Numbered from the stretch's first letter, positions 1-9,188 are shown. The stretch: 64,000 nucleotides of DNA from an uncultured Paracoccaceae bacterium (GCA_947497185.1 CANMFL010000002.1:310001-374000), one strand, 5' to 3'. The notes: generated by a model from the sequence alone, not told the origin. A program made the numbers and translations.

Positions 1-2457
1 GAATTCGAACGGGATCACGCCCATGCCAACAAGGTTGGACCGGTGGATACGCTCGAAGTTCTCAGCGATCACGGCTTTCACACCGAGCAACGCCGTCCCT
101 TTGGCCGCCCAGTCACGTGAAGACCCTGCACCGTACTGCTCACCCGCAAAGATGACCAATGGTGTGCCCGCGTCTTGGTGCGCCATGGCTGCGTCAAAGA
201 TTGCTGCCTGCTCGCCGTCTGGGCCTTTGGTGTAGCCGCCTTCAACGCCGTCGAGCATCTCGTTCTTGATGCGGATGTTGGCGAATGTGCCGCGCATCAT
301 GACTTCGTGGTTACCACGACGTGAGCCGTAAGAGTTAAACTCACGAACAGGCACTTGACGGTCGATCAGGTACTGACCCGCAGGTGTTGTGTCTTTGAAC
401 GAACCGGCAGGAGAGATGTGGTCGGTTGTGACCATGTCGCCCAGCACGGCCAGAACTTTGGCACCTGTGAGGTTGGTGATTTTGCCCGGATCTTTGGACA
501 TGCCTTGGAAGTACGGCGGGTTCTGGATGTAGGTCGATGCCGCTGGCCAGTCGTAAGTTTCAGAGTCTGGCGTCTGCACAGCTTGCCACTTTTCGTCGCC
601 TTTGAAGACGTCGGCGTATTTCTTGAGGAACGCTTCGCGGGTCACTGTTTTCTCGACCAACTCGTTGATCTCTTGGCTTGTTGGCCAGATATCTTTCAAG
701 AACACGTCGTTGCCGTCGCGGTCCTGACCGATTGCATCTGTGGACAGGTTGATGTCCATGGTGCCAGCCAGCGCATAGGCCACAACCAGTGGCGGGGACG
801 CGAGGTAGTTCGCGCGCACGTCAGGGCTGATACGGCCTTCAAAGTTACGGTTGCCGGACAACACAGATGTTGCCACCAAATCGCCTTCGGCAATCGCGTC
901 TGACAGTTCTTTTTGGATCGGACCAGAGTTACCGATACAGGTCGTGCAGCCGTAGCCAACAAGGTTGAAGCCAACTTTGTCGAGGTCTTCTTGCAGGCCA
1001 GCGGCCTCAAGATATTCGGATACAACTTGCGAACCAGGTGCGAGGGACGTTTTCACCCAAGGTTTGCGATCCATCCCAAGTGCGGCCGCTTTACGTGCCA
1101 CAAGGCCCGCGCCGATCATCACATATGGGTTGGATGTGTTAGTGCAGGACGTGATCGACGCGATCACAACCTTGCCTGATTCCATGGTGTAATCTTCACC
1201 AGCAACAGCCACTTCTTTGCCCATTGGACGCTTGAAGGTTTCTTCCATCTCTTTCGCGAACGCGGTCTTGGCGTTGGTCAATGCCACGTAGTCTTGTGGA
1301 CGTTTTGGACCGGAAATCGCAGGAACGATTGTGCCCATGTCGAGCGACAATGTTGCTGTGTAGACAGGTGCGTAATCCGCATCGCGCCAGAAACCGTTCG
1401 CCTTGGCGTAGGCTTCGACCAATGCCACGCGGTCTTCGTCGCGGCCTGTGTTACGCAGGTAACGCAGTGTTTCGTCGTCGATTGGGAAGAAGCCACATGT
1501 CGCACCGTACTCGGGCGCCATGTTTGCGATTGTCGCACGGTCAGCCAATGGCAGCACGTCCAGACCTTTGCCGTAGAATTCGACGAATTTGCCAACAACG
1601 CCGTGGGCGCGCAGCATTTCAACGACTTTCAGCACGAGGTCGGTGCCGGTTGTGCCTTCCACCATTTCGCCTGTCAGCTCAAAGCCGACGACTTCCGGGA
1701 TCAACATGGACACAGGCTGGCCAAGCATCGCAGCTTCGGCTTCAATACCGCCGACGCCCCAACCTAAGACCGCCAGACCGTTGACCATGGTTGTGTGGCT
1801 GTCAGTACCGACAAGCGTGTCAGGGTAGGCCACTTCGACACCGTTTTGGTCAGTATCGGACCAAACCGTTTGCGCCAGATACTCAAGGTTCACCTGGTGA
1901 CAGATACCAGTGCCCGGAGGAACAACGCGGAAGTTGTTAAACGCCTTCTGGCCCCATTTCAGGAATGTGTAGCGTTCAAGGTTGCGCTCGTATTCGCGGT
2001 CTACGTTCATTTGGAACGCACGTGGGTTGCCGAATTCGTCGATCATCACAGAGTGGTCGATGACCAGATCAACAGGGTTCAGCGGGTTAATCTGCTGGGC
2101 GTCGCCACCAAGTGCTACAATCCCGTCACGCATCGCGGCCAAATCAACCACGGCAGGCACACCTGTGAAATCCTGCATCAGAACGCGGGCAGGGCGGTAG
2201 GCGATTTCGCGTGGGTTTTTACCACCTTTGTCGGCCCATTCAGAGAACGCTTTGATATCGTCCACGGACACGGAAAAACCGCCGTCTTCGAACCGCAGCA
2301 TGTTTTCCAGAACAACTTTCAGCGCGGCTGGCAGCTTGGAAAAGTCACCAAGACCCGCAGCCTCGGCGGCTGGAATCGAATAATAGTCAATGGACTGGCC
2401 ACCAACGGTCAGGGTTTTACGGGTTTTGGCGGTATCTGTGCCAACGGTTACAGTCAT
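1..2457 (-). CDS. acnA: Aconitate hydratase (3' end cut by window)
   Basis: Cytoplasmic [4Fe-4S] enzyme that interconverts citrate and isocitrate in the TCA cycle. The 819 codons present run unbroken to the window edge; AcnA-type enzymes are usually about 890-900 residues, so roughly the last 70-80 residues lie outside. Cluster-ligand cysteines are visible in SCTNTSNP (near residue 438) and [10 protein letters not shown] (near 504 and 507). [10 protein letters not shown] near residue 710 belongs to the swivel-domain region. The start ATG at 2457 opens [12 protein letters not shown]. It is divergent from the DUF1223 gene across about 230 bp that carry a 9-bp inverted repeat (2537-2573), a likely control site. 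Identity is secure; acnA is preferred to acnB from length and domain order. Confidence 0.97.
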   Translation of the reverse strand, partial: MTVTVGTDTAKTRKTLTVGGQSIDYYSIPAAEAAGLGDFSKLPAALKVVLENMLRFEDGGFSVSVDDIKAFSEWADKGGKNPREIAYRPARVLMQDFTGVPAVVDLAAMRDGIVALGGDAQQINPLNPVDLVIDHSVMIDEFGNPRAFQMNVDREYERNLERYTFLKWGQKAFNNFRVVPPGTGICHQVNLEYLAQTVWSDTDQNGVEVAYPDTLVGTDSHTTMVNGLAVLGWGVGGIEAEAAMLGQPVSMLIPEVVGFELTGEMVEGTTGTDLVLKVVEMLRAHGVVGKFVEFYGKGLDVLPLADRATIANMAPEYGATCGFFPIDDETLRYLRNTGRDEDRVALVEAYAKANGFWRDADYAPVYTATLSLDMGTIVPAISGPKRPQDYVALTNAKTAFAKEMEETFKRPMGKEVAVAGEDYTMESGKVVIASITSCTNTSNPYVMIGAGLVARKAAALGMDRKPWVKTSLAPGSQVVSEYLEAAGLQEDLDKVGFNLVGYGCTTCIGNSGPIQKELSDAIAEGDLVATSVLSGNRNFEGRISPDVRANYLASPPLVVAYALAGTMDINLSTDAIGQDRDGNDVFLKDIWPTSQEINELVEKTVTREAFLKKYADVFKGDEKWQAVQTPDSETYDWPAASTYIQNPPYFQGMSKDPGKITNLTGAKVLAVLGDMVTTDHISPAGSFKDTTPAGQYLIDRQVPVREFNSYGSRRGNHEVMMRGTFANIRIKNEMLDGVEGGYTKGPDGEQAAIFDAAMAHQDAGTPLVIFAGEQYGAGSSRDWAAKGTALLGVKAVIAENFERIHRSNLVGMGVIPFEF

Positions 2458-2536
2458 GGCTGTCCCTTTCAAAAATGGAAGATTTGGCTTGCTTTGGCTT
2501 TTGCACCAAGGGGTGCGGGGGATCAAGTCTTATTTT

Positions 2537-2573
2537 GTATACCGTTGCACACAATGGAGCCTCCACGGTATAC
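2537..2573. promoter_or_regulatory. Inverted repeat upstream of acnA, candidate operator
   Basis: Perfect 9-bp arms GTATACCGT (2537-2545) and ACGGTATAC (2565-2573) with a 19-bp spacer, 80 bp upstream of the acnA start. The TTGTATAC core resembles half-sites of GntR-family regulators, but that is inference. No consensus promoter was assigned. Confidence 0.45.
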
Positions 2574-2689
2574 CATGGTTCAAATGCGTGTCCTTTCGGG
2601 CGCGTTTCACAAGTATGACAGTGTCCTCGCGATTGGTTGATTGGCCTGCGGCGGTGACTTTCCCTAGACATAGCATACACGCTAACAAA

Positions 2690-3406
2690 ATGAGACCAAC
2701 AATGCGCCACGTTTTGCAGACCGCCGCCCTGATGACATCTTGCCTTGCAGCCCCCGCACTGGCGGATATGTCGCCTGTGGTGGTGGAACTCTTTACGTCG
2801 CAAGGTTGCTCGTCCTGCCCGCCAGCAGACGCAATGCTAACGGAATTGGCTGCGCGTGACGATGTGATCGCCTTGGCGCTGCATGTTGATTACTGGGATT
2901 ATATTGGTTGGAAAGACGTGTTCGCGCAACCTGCGCATACCCTGCGCCAGCAAAACTATGCACGGGCGACGGGTGACACGACGATATACACACCGCAGTT
3001 TGTTGTAGCGGGCAACGACTTTGTCGTCGGTGCGCGCGGCATGGCTGTGGTTGATTTGATTGCAGAGCATCGCGGGCATGAAAACCCTGTCGCGGTGGCG
3101 CTGGATTGGTCCGGTGATACGCTGACGGTGGACGCCGAATTTGAGGCGGTGCCTGTGGATGGTGACTATGTTGTCCAGCTGGTGCGCATTCTGCCAGAGC
3201 AAACCGTCGACATTGTACGCGGCGAAAATGCCGGAAAAACAATCGTTTATTCCAATGTGGTCCAGTCAATCGACGTATTGGGCGAATGGGACGGGTCCAG
3301 CCCTGTCAGCTACGAAGCGGATGTGACTGACGCGGAACACGTCGCGGTGATTGTGCAGCTTGGCACGAACGGGCCTATCGTGGGCGCGGCTAAAATCAAC
3401 AACTAA
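2690..3406 (+). CDS. DUF1223 thioredoxin-like exported protein
   Basis: Exported protein of the DUF1223 family, which has a thioredoxin-like fold and unknown function. The N-terminus is a Sec signal peptide (Arg-rich start, hydrophobic core, cleavage probably after APALA). A CSSC motif follows at about residues 40-43 within FTSQGCSSCPPAD, the usual position for a redox-active pair in this family. The 238-residue length is normal. ATG at 2690 is used; ATG at 2702 (MRHVLQ) gives an equally good signal peptide and neither has a clear Shine-Dalgarno sequence. Its stop overlaps the convergent acyltransferase gene by 4 bp. Confidence 0.85.
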   Translation: MRPTMRHVLQTAALMTSCLAAPALADMSPVVVELFTSQGCSSCPPADAMLTELAARDDVIALALHVDYWDYIGWKDVFAQPAHTLRQQNYARATGDTTIYTPQFVVAGNDFVVGARGMAVVDLIAEHRGHENPVAVALDWSGDTLTVDAEFEAVPVDGDYVVQLVRILPEQTVDIVRGENAGKTIVYSNVVQSIDVLGEWDGSSPVSYEADVTDAEHVAVIVQLGTNGPIVGAAKINN

Positions 3407-4290
3407 GACTTGGGCGTCTTGGGCTGTTTCCAACGGCGATGCACCCAGAACCATTGCGACGGCGTGGCCGTAACTCGCGCTTCGAGCCGTTTTGTCATCT
3501 CAGCCATCATGACGTCGGGCGTATCGGGCGCAATCGGGGCTTCGACATGCACGTCAAAGCCAAAACCGTCGGGTTTACGAATACCGAAATAGGGAATCAC
3601 CTCAGCGTTAAAGCGTAGCGCAAGTTCTGCCGCCGATGTGGCTGTGCGGGCTGGGTGGCCCATGAACGGGATGTTAATGCCGCCGCTATTGGCCACATCA
3701 AACAAGAGCGTCGCCATACCGCCGGATTTCAGATGTTTTGCAAAACCGATGGTGCCCTGGCGGCCTTGGGCGAACACAGGCCCGCCCCATGACGACATGG
3801 TTTTGGCGTAGTGGGCGTTGAAATGCGGGTTCGCCATCGGGCGGTAGAGGCCACCAATCGTGAGGCCTGTCTGGGTCAGGACGTGACGCGGGGCTTCGTG
3901 GTTGCCGATATGGCCCGTCACAAAAATCACTGGCTTATTAGTCGCGCGGGCGTTTTCCAGCGCGTTCAGCCCGTCGCCGATTGGGACGGTCTGGGCAAGG
4001 CGCGGGCCAAATTCGCGCCAGCTGTAGTTTTCGATCAAGGTCCGGCCAAAGTTATCGCAGACGGCCGTGGCCATTGCGCGGCGGTCCTCTGGCGTTTGAT
4101 CGGGGTAGACCATCGCAAGGTTGGTTTCGGCGCGTTTCCGGTAGCCGCTGATCGGTCCAATCCCGTTGGCGACAATCCGGCCCATCGTGCGCACGCGCTT
4201 TTCATAGGGCAGGCGCATCACCGTGCCCAACATGCCGCGCAGCACACGGTCGGTCAGCCAATCGGCAGTGGTCGCGGGTCTTAGTTCCAT
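3403..4290 (-). CDS. Lysophospholipid/lipid A acyltransferase (LpxL/HtrB family)
   Basis: Membrane-associated acyltransferase of the LpxL/HtrB (lipid A late acyltransferase) family, expected to move an acyl chain from acyl-ACP to a lipid A precursor or related lipid. The catalytic H-x4-E motif is visible as H127-IGNH-E132, followed by a GLYRPMANP segment typical of the family. At 295 residues the length is normal. The start ATG at 4290 has a GGA about 10 nt upstream. It overlaps the DUF1223 stop by 4 bp tail to tail, and a 45-codon reading frame ends 5 bp before its start. The exact acceptor lipid cannot be told from sequence. Confidence 0.87.
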   Translation of the reverse strand: MELRPATTADWLTDRVLRGMLGTVMRLPYEKRVRTMGRIVANGIGPISGYRKRAETNLAMVYPDQTPEDRRAMATAVCDNFGRTLIENYSWREFGPRLAQTVPIGDGLNALENARATNKPVIFVTGHIGNHEAPRHVLTQTGLTIGGLYRPMANPHFNAHYAKTMSSWGGPVFAQGRQGTIGFAKHLKSGGMATLLFDVANSGGINIPFMGHPARTATSAAELALRFNAEVIPYFGIRKPDGFGFDVHVEAPIAPDTPDVMMAEMTKRLEARVTATPSQWFWVHRRWKQPKTPKS

Positions 4291-4295
4291 GCGGT

Positions 4296-4433
4296 TTAGT
4301 CCAGTGCCCGTGCCATGCGGGGACTGCTGGGGTCGCCCAAGGCAGTCAGTGCTTTGGTGCAGCGTCGCGCCATCAAGGCGTCGCGGCCAATGGCGTGCCA
4401 GCCTGTGCCGATTGGGGATGTGTTCATTGTCAT
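4296..4433 (-). CDS. Possible small protein upstream of the acyltransferase
   Basis: A 45-codon reading frame, MTMNTSPIGTGWHAIG at its start and ARALD at its end, stops 5 bp before the acyltransferase start. The tight spacing would fit translational coupling. It lacks a strong Shine-Dalgarno sequence, has no motif I recognise, and has no predicted signal peptide or membrane segment. It may be a real small gene, a leader, or chance. It fills most of the gap between the acyltransferase and fliG genes. Confidence 0.3.
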   Translation of the reverse strand: MTMNTSPIGTGWHAIGRDALMARRCTKALTALGDPSSPRMARALD

Positions 4434-4506
4434 GCGGCTAGGATACCTGAGGACAGAGCAGAGTGTCCATCGCCGATGCAGGTGGCGCGGTTATTCCCCG
4501 TTTTCG

Positions 4507-5571
4507 CTAGTCCCCGTCTTCGTCGTCGTCATCCGTTGACAGGTATGTAATCCCACCTTCATCGGCCAAGGCCCGCACCGCGCTCGTCACGGCGTTCATC
4601 GCGGCTTCTCCCGCTTTGCGTTTGATCGGGCCTAATTCTTCGATTGCTTCGCGGATCGCGCTCGCCATGCGTTGCGACATGTTCGACAGGATGTATTCCG
4701 CGCCAGCAGCCTCGGCGTCAGAGCCCGCGAGTGCCGCACCAACAGCCATGTTCAACTGGTCCGCGTCCACGCCACGGATACAGGCGGGGATATCGGTCCC
4801 TTTGACCCGTGTAGAGATGTCGGCGAAGGTAAAGATGTTCTTGCGCACGTTATCTGCGAATGTCGGGTCGTCGCCGTTCAGCGCGGTTAACACGTCTTCG
4901 CGGGTCATTGCGGGGCTGGTGTTCAGGATCGCGCCAAGGCGGGCGTCAGGGCCGCGATTAAAGGCGATGGTCGATTTGTGGCATTGGTCGCGCATCAACG
5001 CCTTGCCGATGTTCAGAACCGCATCAGGCGAGACTTGCGAGGTTTGCGACATGCCAAAGCTGATCCTACGGGCGCGATCACCGGGCAGTTTACCCAGCAC
5101 GGTTGCGGCCTTGGTCACGGGCAGCTTGGACAGGACAATCGCGCCGATATGGGTGCTTTCCGCTTCCATCAGGCTGACCAATTCATCTTCGGTCAAGCCT
5201 GTCACCATGGGCCAAGGATCGCCGTTTTGCGAGGCGATGATTTCAGCGCGCAACCGTTCAGCAAGGGCAGGGCTGATTTTATCGCCCAACTCGTCGAGAG
5301 CTTGCAAGGTACTGCCAGGGGCGATCAATCCAATCGAATCCAGCTCTTTGAGAAATTCGGCAGCGACGGCGGCGACCGTCGGCTTATCAACCAACCGGAT
5401 TGCACCGAGTTCATGCGCGAGTGCCGCCTGCAGCTTTTCCGGCATCCGCGTTAGCGGGATACCGCTGCCGTCACGGAACAGCATTTGCACGATAAGCGCA
5501 GCTTTTCTGCGGCGTGTTAGGCCGCCAGACTGCGCGTGAGATGGGGATTTGATTTGGCCAAGATGTTGCAT
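4507..5571 (-). CDS. fliG: FliG-like flagellar motor switch protein (orphan)
   Basis: FliG is the rotor protein that links the MS ring to the C ring and meets the stator. This 354-residue protein has normal length. FliG-type middle and C-terminal features are visible: IFTFADI around residue 245 and SNMSQRMASAIREAIEELGP around 300-320. The C-terminal torque helix differs from E. coli: the usual paired acidic residues after the Arg read Glu-Ala here. The tail is acidic (TDDDDEDGD). No other flagellar gene lies in the window, so this is an isolated copy. It sits directly downstream of the truncated LuxR gene on the same strand, with 43 bp between them. It could be the motor FliG or a divergent paralogue. 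Confidence 0.8.
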   Translation of the reverse strand: MQHLGQIKSPSHAQSGGLTRRRKAALIVQMLFRDGSGIPLTRMPEKLQAALAHELGAIRLVDKPTVAAVAAEFLKELDSIGLIAPGSTLQALDELGDKISPALAERLRAEIIASQNGDPWPMVTGLTEDELVSLMEAESTHIGAIVLSKLPVTKAATVLGKLPGDRARRISFGMSQTSQVSPDAVLNIGKALMRDQCHKSTIAFNRGPDARLGAILNTSPAMTREDVLTALNGDDPTFADNVRKNIFTFADISTRVKGTDIPACIRGVDADQLNMAVGAALAGSDAEAAGAEYILSNMSQRMASAIREAIEELGPIKRKAGEAAMNAVTSAVRALADEGGITYLSTDDDDEDGD

Positions 5572-5614
5572 GGCCCTGTTGTGTCACTTCGTCCTGAACA
5601 AAGCGTAAAGATTA

Positions 5615-6109
5615 TCAACTATCCGACGGATGTGTGTAAAGAACTGACATCTCTTTGAGAGCTGCTGCCGTTTCAGGCGAAAGCGATTGCAGATTGTCGG
5701 TCAGTGCATGGATATCATTCAGATGGCCCATGATCTCGTCGGTTTCTTCTTGGGTGAATTCGCGTTTATCGCTGGCACAGGCACAAAAACTAGGGCTTGA
5801 GTCGTCGCCCAAGGCGCAAATCAGTCCGTAATTCAGATTGTGCTCTGCTGCGGCCTTAAACACGCCAGCGGTGTCCATATACGCAAGCTCTGCCCACGTT
5901 CGCACACCGCGATTTTCAAAGCCCCAGTGCACAGCAGGGTCGGACATCACGTAGCCACGTTTTGTGTAAACATCGAGCCATTTGCGGTCGTATGTCTGGA
6001 ACAAAAACGTCGGCGTCGTGAACCGAACATGCAGCGCCATTGCAAATCCCATCGGGGCTAAGGCCATGAGAGCAGCCAATTTGTTTTGGATTTCAGCCTG
6101 TCCAGCCAT
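5615..6109 (-). CDS. LuxR-type autoinducer-binding protein without HTH
   Basis: A 164-residue protein with an autoinducer-binding domain (FLFQTYDRKWLDVYTKRG region, then SDPAVHWGF and RTWAEL) and no LuxR helix-turn-helix. The C-terminal SLSPETAAALKEMS resembles the first helix of a LuxR DNA-binding domain, after which the frame stops. It is divergent from the complete luxR (6246) and shares the LAPxGF-xx-AL pattern at its N-terminus with it. By analogy with TrlR of Agrobacterium it could form inactive heterodimers or titrate a signal; that role is inference. No HTH remnant lies in the 43 bp before fliG. Confidence 0.75.
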   Translation of the reverse strand: MAGQAEIQNKLAALMALAPMGFAMALHVRFTTPTFLFQTYDRKWLDVYTKRGYVMSDPAVHWGFENRGVRTWAELAYMDTAGVFKAAAEHNLNYGLICALGDDSSPSFCACASDKREFTQEETDEIMGHLNDIHALTDNLQSLSPETAAALKEMSVLYTHPSDS

Positions 6110-6245
6110 CTGATCGAACTCGCTTTATAGTTGCCTGAGCCGCATTAACGTTTATACGATGCTAATACGCCCATGAATTTCAGTGTACCTTGGTTAGTTT
6201 GGATGTGTTAGTGCTTTTTTTGAGTGGGGCTCAATAGGATAATCG

Positions 6246-6857
6246 ATGGAACGGTTGTTAACCCCCGAAGATCTAGGCGAACTTGCACCTGCTGGATTTC
6301 ACATTGCGCTGCGTATTGGCTTTGCTTTTCCATTGGAAGAGGAAAATGCGTTTCCCGTCCCGTGGGTCGAACACTACACCTCTCAACGCTTCATGCTTTT
6401 CGATCCGGTGATCCGCTGGGTCTATGGCGGCACGGCTGTGATGTCGCGCTGGAGCGAGATCGAGCTCGATGATCCGCGCCGCGTGCTGGCCCAAGCCCAA
6501 ACATTTGGTCTGCGCTACGGTGCGGCTGTCGCTGTGACCGATAAAACCACCGCCGGATTGCGGTCGTTTGGATCGTTTGCGCGCAATGACCGCGAGTTCA
6601 CCGATCTAGAGATTCGCCTGCTGTTGGCCTTCATCCAACGTCGCCACGAAGAGACCGCACCACCGTCGAATCTGACCCGTGCAGAGCTCGAAGTGTTGCT
6701 GATGATTAAGGATGGCAAACGGATTAAGCAGGTCGCTCACGAATTGGGCGTCAGCGAAGGTGCAATCAAGCAGAGGTTGAAGAACGCCAAGCTAAAAATG
6801 GGTGCAAAAACAGGCCCTCAAGCTGCCGCAATGGCGTCCCAATTTGGCCTTATTTGA
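6246..6857 (+). CDS. LuxR family quorum-sensing transcriptional regulator
   Basis: A 203-residue LuxR-type regulator. Residues about 10-130 form an autoinducer-binding domain, with WVEHYTSQRFMLFDPVIRW near 40-58 carrying the conserved Trp, Tyr, Asp and Pro positions. Residues about 143-200 form the HTH (LTRAELEVLLMIKDGK, then VAHELGVSEGAIKQRL). It is slightly shorter than typical LuxR proteins (about 240). The ATG start has GGATAATCG upstream, a weak Shine-Dalgarno sequence. The cognate synthase gene follows 142 bp downstream on the same strand. Its natural target is probably the luxI promoter, where an 8-bp inverted repeat lies. Confidence 0.9.
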   Translation: MERLLTPEDLGELAPAGFHIALRIGFAFPLEEENAFPVPWVEHYTSQRFMLFDPVIRWVYGGTAVMSRWSEIELDDPRRVLAQAQTFGLRYGAAVAVTDKTTAGLRSFGSFARNDREFTDLEIRLLLAFIQRRHEETAPPSNLTRAELEVLLMIKDGKRIKQVAHELGVSEGAIKQRLKNAKLKMGAKTGPQAAAMASQFGLI

Positions 6858-6902
6858 ATAGATGTTTAACTAAAAAAACAATTTTCCAAATGATCTTAAA
6901 TA

Positions 6903-6934
6903 GTTAATGCAACTTTGGCGTTAGGGGCATTAAC
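6903..6934. promoter_or_regulatory. Inverted repeat in the luxI promoter region
   Basis: Perfect 8-bp arms GTTAATGC (6903-6910) and GCATTAAC (6927-6934) with a 16-bp spacer, about 65 bp upstream of the luxI start. The same octamer GCATTAAC occurs once at 6142-6149, in the region between the divergent LuxR genes. This is wider than a classical 20-bp lux box, so LuxR binding is a proposal only. The surrounding 140 bp are AT-rich. Confidence 0.4.
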
Positions 6935-6999
6935 CACAAATTTATTTAAAAACAGCGCTAAAATGCTATGCGTGGGCTCTCAATAATGGAGAGGCTATC

Positions 7000-7653
7000 A
7001 TGGAAAACATCACTTTTAATCTCGCGAACATGCACCAGCACGGTCCTGCGTTTTTTCAATTTCTTGCCCTGCGCAAGAAGTTCTTCGTCGACAATTTGGG
7101 GTGGGATATCCCGCACGACGACGCCCACGAAATGGACCAGTATGACAACCCTACGGCGAGCTATTCGCTCGTTCTTCAGGACGGAAAAGTTATTGGCGGC
7201 GCGCGTGTTATGCCGACAACGTCCCAGTGGGGAACGCACACTTATATGCTGCGTGACGCGGTGCAGGGCAAGCTGATCGACATCCCGTCAACCATCATGA
7301 GCGATGACATTGTCGACGCTGATATGTGGGAATGTACCCGCCTTGTGATGTGCGACAGTGTACGCACTCATGCTGAACGTAGCATGTGTTTGCGCATGGT
7401 TGTGGACGGTCTGATCGACCTCGCAAACGAGAAGGGCGCGACCAAATTGATGTGTCTTTCGACCTTGGCGATGATGCGCGCTTTGCGTCAGTTGGGCTAC
7501 GATGCCGAGCGTATGGGAGAGACATTCCTGAACGATGGTGACGGTCGTCGTTACGCCGTTCTGGGCATGTCAGCTGCGCGTCAGACTGCGTTTGTACCGA
7601 CTGCGACACACCGTCCGCAACCACAGCCATTGCACGCGCCATCTAAGGTATAA
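7000..7653 (+). CDS. Acyl-homoserine-lactone synthase (LuxI family)
   Basis: Makes N-acyl-homoserine lactone signals from S-adenosylmethionine and acyl-ACP. The invariant LuxI residues can be placed: R25, F29 and W35 (RKKFFVDNLGW), D46 and D49 (MDQYD), R69 (GGARVMP), E111 and R114 (ECTRL). The 217-residue length is normal. GGAGAGG lies about 7 nt before the ATG. It follows luxR on the same strand, but the 142-bp AT-rich gap with an inverted repeat suggests its own promoter. The acyl chain length cannot be predicted from the sequence. The C-terminus after about residue 200 is a Pro/His-rich tail. Confidence 0.93.
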   Translation: MENITFNLANMHQHGPAFFQFLALRKKFFVDNLGWDIPHDDAHEMDQYDNPTASYSLVLQDGKVIGGARVMPTTSQWGTHTYMLRDAVQGKLIDIPSTIMSDDIVDADMWECTRLVMCDSVRTHAERSMCLRMVVDGLIDLANEKGATKLMCLSTLAMMRALRQLGYDAERMGETFLNDGDGRRYAVLGMSAARQTAFVPTATHRPQPQPLHAPSKV

Positions 7654-7672
7654 TTTTACCTTTAAGACATCA

Positions 7673-7712
7673 GACGGAGGGCAATCTGCTGCCCCCCGTC
7701 GACGCTTGATTT
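7673..7712 (+). terminator. Candidate terminator after luxI
   Basis: GACGGAGGGCA (7673-7683) pairs with TGCCCCCCGTC (7690-7700) with one mismatch and a 6-nt loop, starting 20 bp after the luxI stop. A short T-containing stretch (GATTTTGC) follows about 8 nt later, so termination is likely but not textbook. The remaining bases up to the purB stop at 7887 hold nothing I recognise. Confidence 0.5.
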
Positions 7713-7886
7713 TGCAAGGTTTTGGACCGAATCAAGAGGGCTGTAAAAGGCCGTCTGCACAGGAATGTGGCGATTCGATGTCCGGTTTTGACGCCGCCGA
7801 TCGGCGATCTGGGCCTCAAAGTTCACGTCTAAGGTGAATCCCCGAAGGGAACACTCAGACGCGAACGCTGAAAATCAGGTGCTAAA

Positions 7887-9188
7887 TTAACCAAATACCC
7901 GCTTGAAGATCGTGTCGACGTGTTTGGTGTGGTAGCCAAGGTCGAACTTTTCTTTGACTTCTTCCGCTGACAGGGCCGCCAGAACGTCCGCGTCACCAAG
8001 TAGTTCAGTCTGGAAGTCTTTGCCTTCTTCCCAAACTTTCATCGCATTGCGCTGTACCAGTTTATAGCTGTCCTCACGGCTGACACCAGCTTGGGTCAGG
8101 GCCAGAAGCACGCGCTGGGACATCACGAGGCCACGGAACTTGTTCATGTTCGCCAGCATGTTGTCAGGATAGATCACGAGTTTCTCGATCATGCCTGCCA
8201 GACGGTTCAACGCAAAGTTCAGCGTGATTGTGGTGTCTGGGCCGATTGTCCGTTCCACAGAGGAATGCGAGATATCGCGTTCGTGCCACAGCGTGACGTT
8301 CTCAAGGGCAGGTGTGACGGACATACGCACCAGACGGGCGAGGCCTGTCAGGTTTTCGGTCAGCACAGGGTTGCGTTTGTGCGGCATCGCGGACGAGCCT
8401 TTTTGACCCTTCGAGAAAAACTCTTCGGCTTCGAGAACTTCGGTGCGCTGCATGTGGCGAACTTCGGTCGCGATGTTTTCCATCGAGGACGCGATCACAC
8501 CCAGCGTTGCAAAGAACATCGCGTGACGGTCGCGCGGGATGACTTGGGTTGAAATTGGTTCGGGCTTGAGGCCCATTTTCTCGCAGACGTGTTCTTCAAC
8601 CGATGGGTCGATATTTGCGAATGTGCCAACAGCGCCGGATACCGCACCGGTAGCGATTTCTTCGCGGGCGAGTTTCAGACGGGCAAGGCCGCGATCCATT
8701 TCGGCGTAGAACCGTGCAAATGTCAGGCCCATTGTGGTGGGTTCGGCGTGGATACCGTGGGACCGACCGATGCGCACTGTGTCTTTATGTTCCATCGCGC
8801 GGGATTTTAGCGCCGCAAGCACGCGCTCCATGTCTGTGATCAGAATGTCAGATGCGCGAACCAGCTGCACGTTGAATGTGGTGTCCAGCACGTCGGAAGA
8901 CGTCATGCCTTGGTGGACAAAGCGGGCTTCGTCGTTGCCGATGATGTCAGCAAGATGCGTCAGAAACGCGATGACGTCGTGTTTTGTGACCGCTTCGATC
9001 GCGTCGATTTTCGCCACGTCGAATTCAACATCTTTGGCTTTCCACACCGCGTCCGCGTTTTCCTGCGGGATCACACCGATGGCGGCTTGGGCGTCGCAGG
9101 CGTGTGCCTCGATCTCGTACCAGATGCGGAACTTGGTGGCAGGCTCCCAAATAGCGGTCATTTCGGGGCGGGAATAACGTGGGATCAT
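7887..9188 (-). CDS. purB: Adenylosuccinate lyase
   Basis: Cytoplasmic lyase of purine synthesis that releases fumarate from SAICAR and from adenylosuccinate. The fumarase/aspartase superfamily signature GSSAMPHKRNP is present, as are TSSDVLDT and the GRSHGIHAEPT segment with the catalytic His. At 433 residues the length is normal. ATG at 9188 (MIPRYSRPEMTAIWEP) is chosen over one 27 bp upstream because it matches the family N-terminus and follows AAAGG. It is divergent from the DUF6314 gene. Confidence 0.97.
   Translation of the reverse strand: MIPRYSRPEMTAIWEPATKFRIWYEIEAHACDAQAAIGVIPQENADAVWKAKDVEFDVAKIDAIEAVTKHDVIAFLTHLADIIGNDEARFVHQGMTSSDVLDTTFNVQLVRASDILITDMERVLAALKSRAMEHKDTVRIGRSHGIHAEPTTMGLTFARFYAEMDRGLARLKLAREEIATGAVSGAVGTFANIDPSVEEHVCEKMGLKPEPISTQVIPRDRHAMFFATLGVIASSMENIATEVRHMQRTEVLEAEEFFSKGQKGSSAMPHKRNPVLTENLTGLARLVRMSVTPALENVTLWHERDISHSSVERTIGPDTTITLNFALNRLAGMIEKLVIYPDNMLANMNKFRGLVMSQRVLLALTQAGVSREDSYKLVQRNAMKVWEEGKDFQTELLGDADVLAALSAEEVKEKFDLGYHTKHVDTIFKRVFG

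Noticed and set aside
4616..5539. Long plus-strand reading frame (307 codons) opposite fliG
   Set aside because: Its translation is Ser/Arg-rich without domain features and mirrors the coding frame of fliG; no ribosome site.
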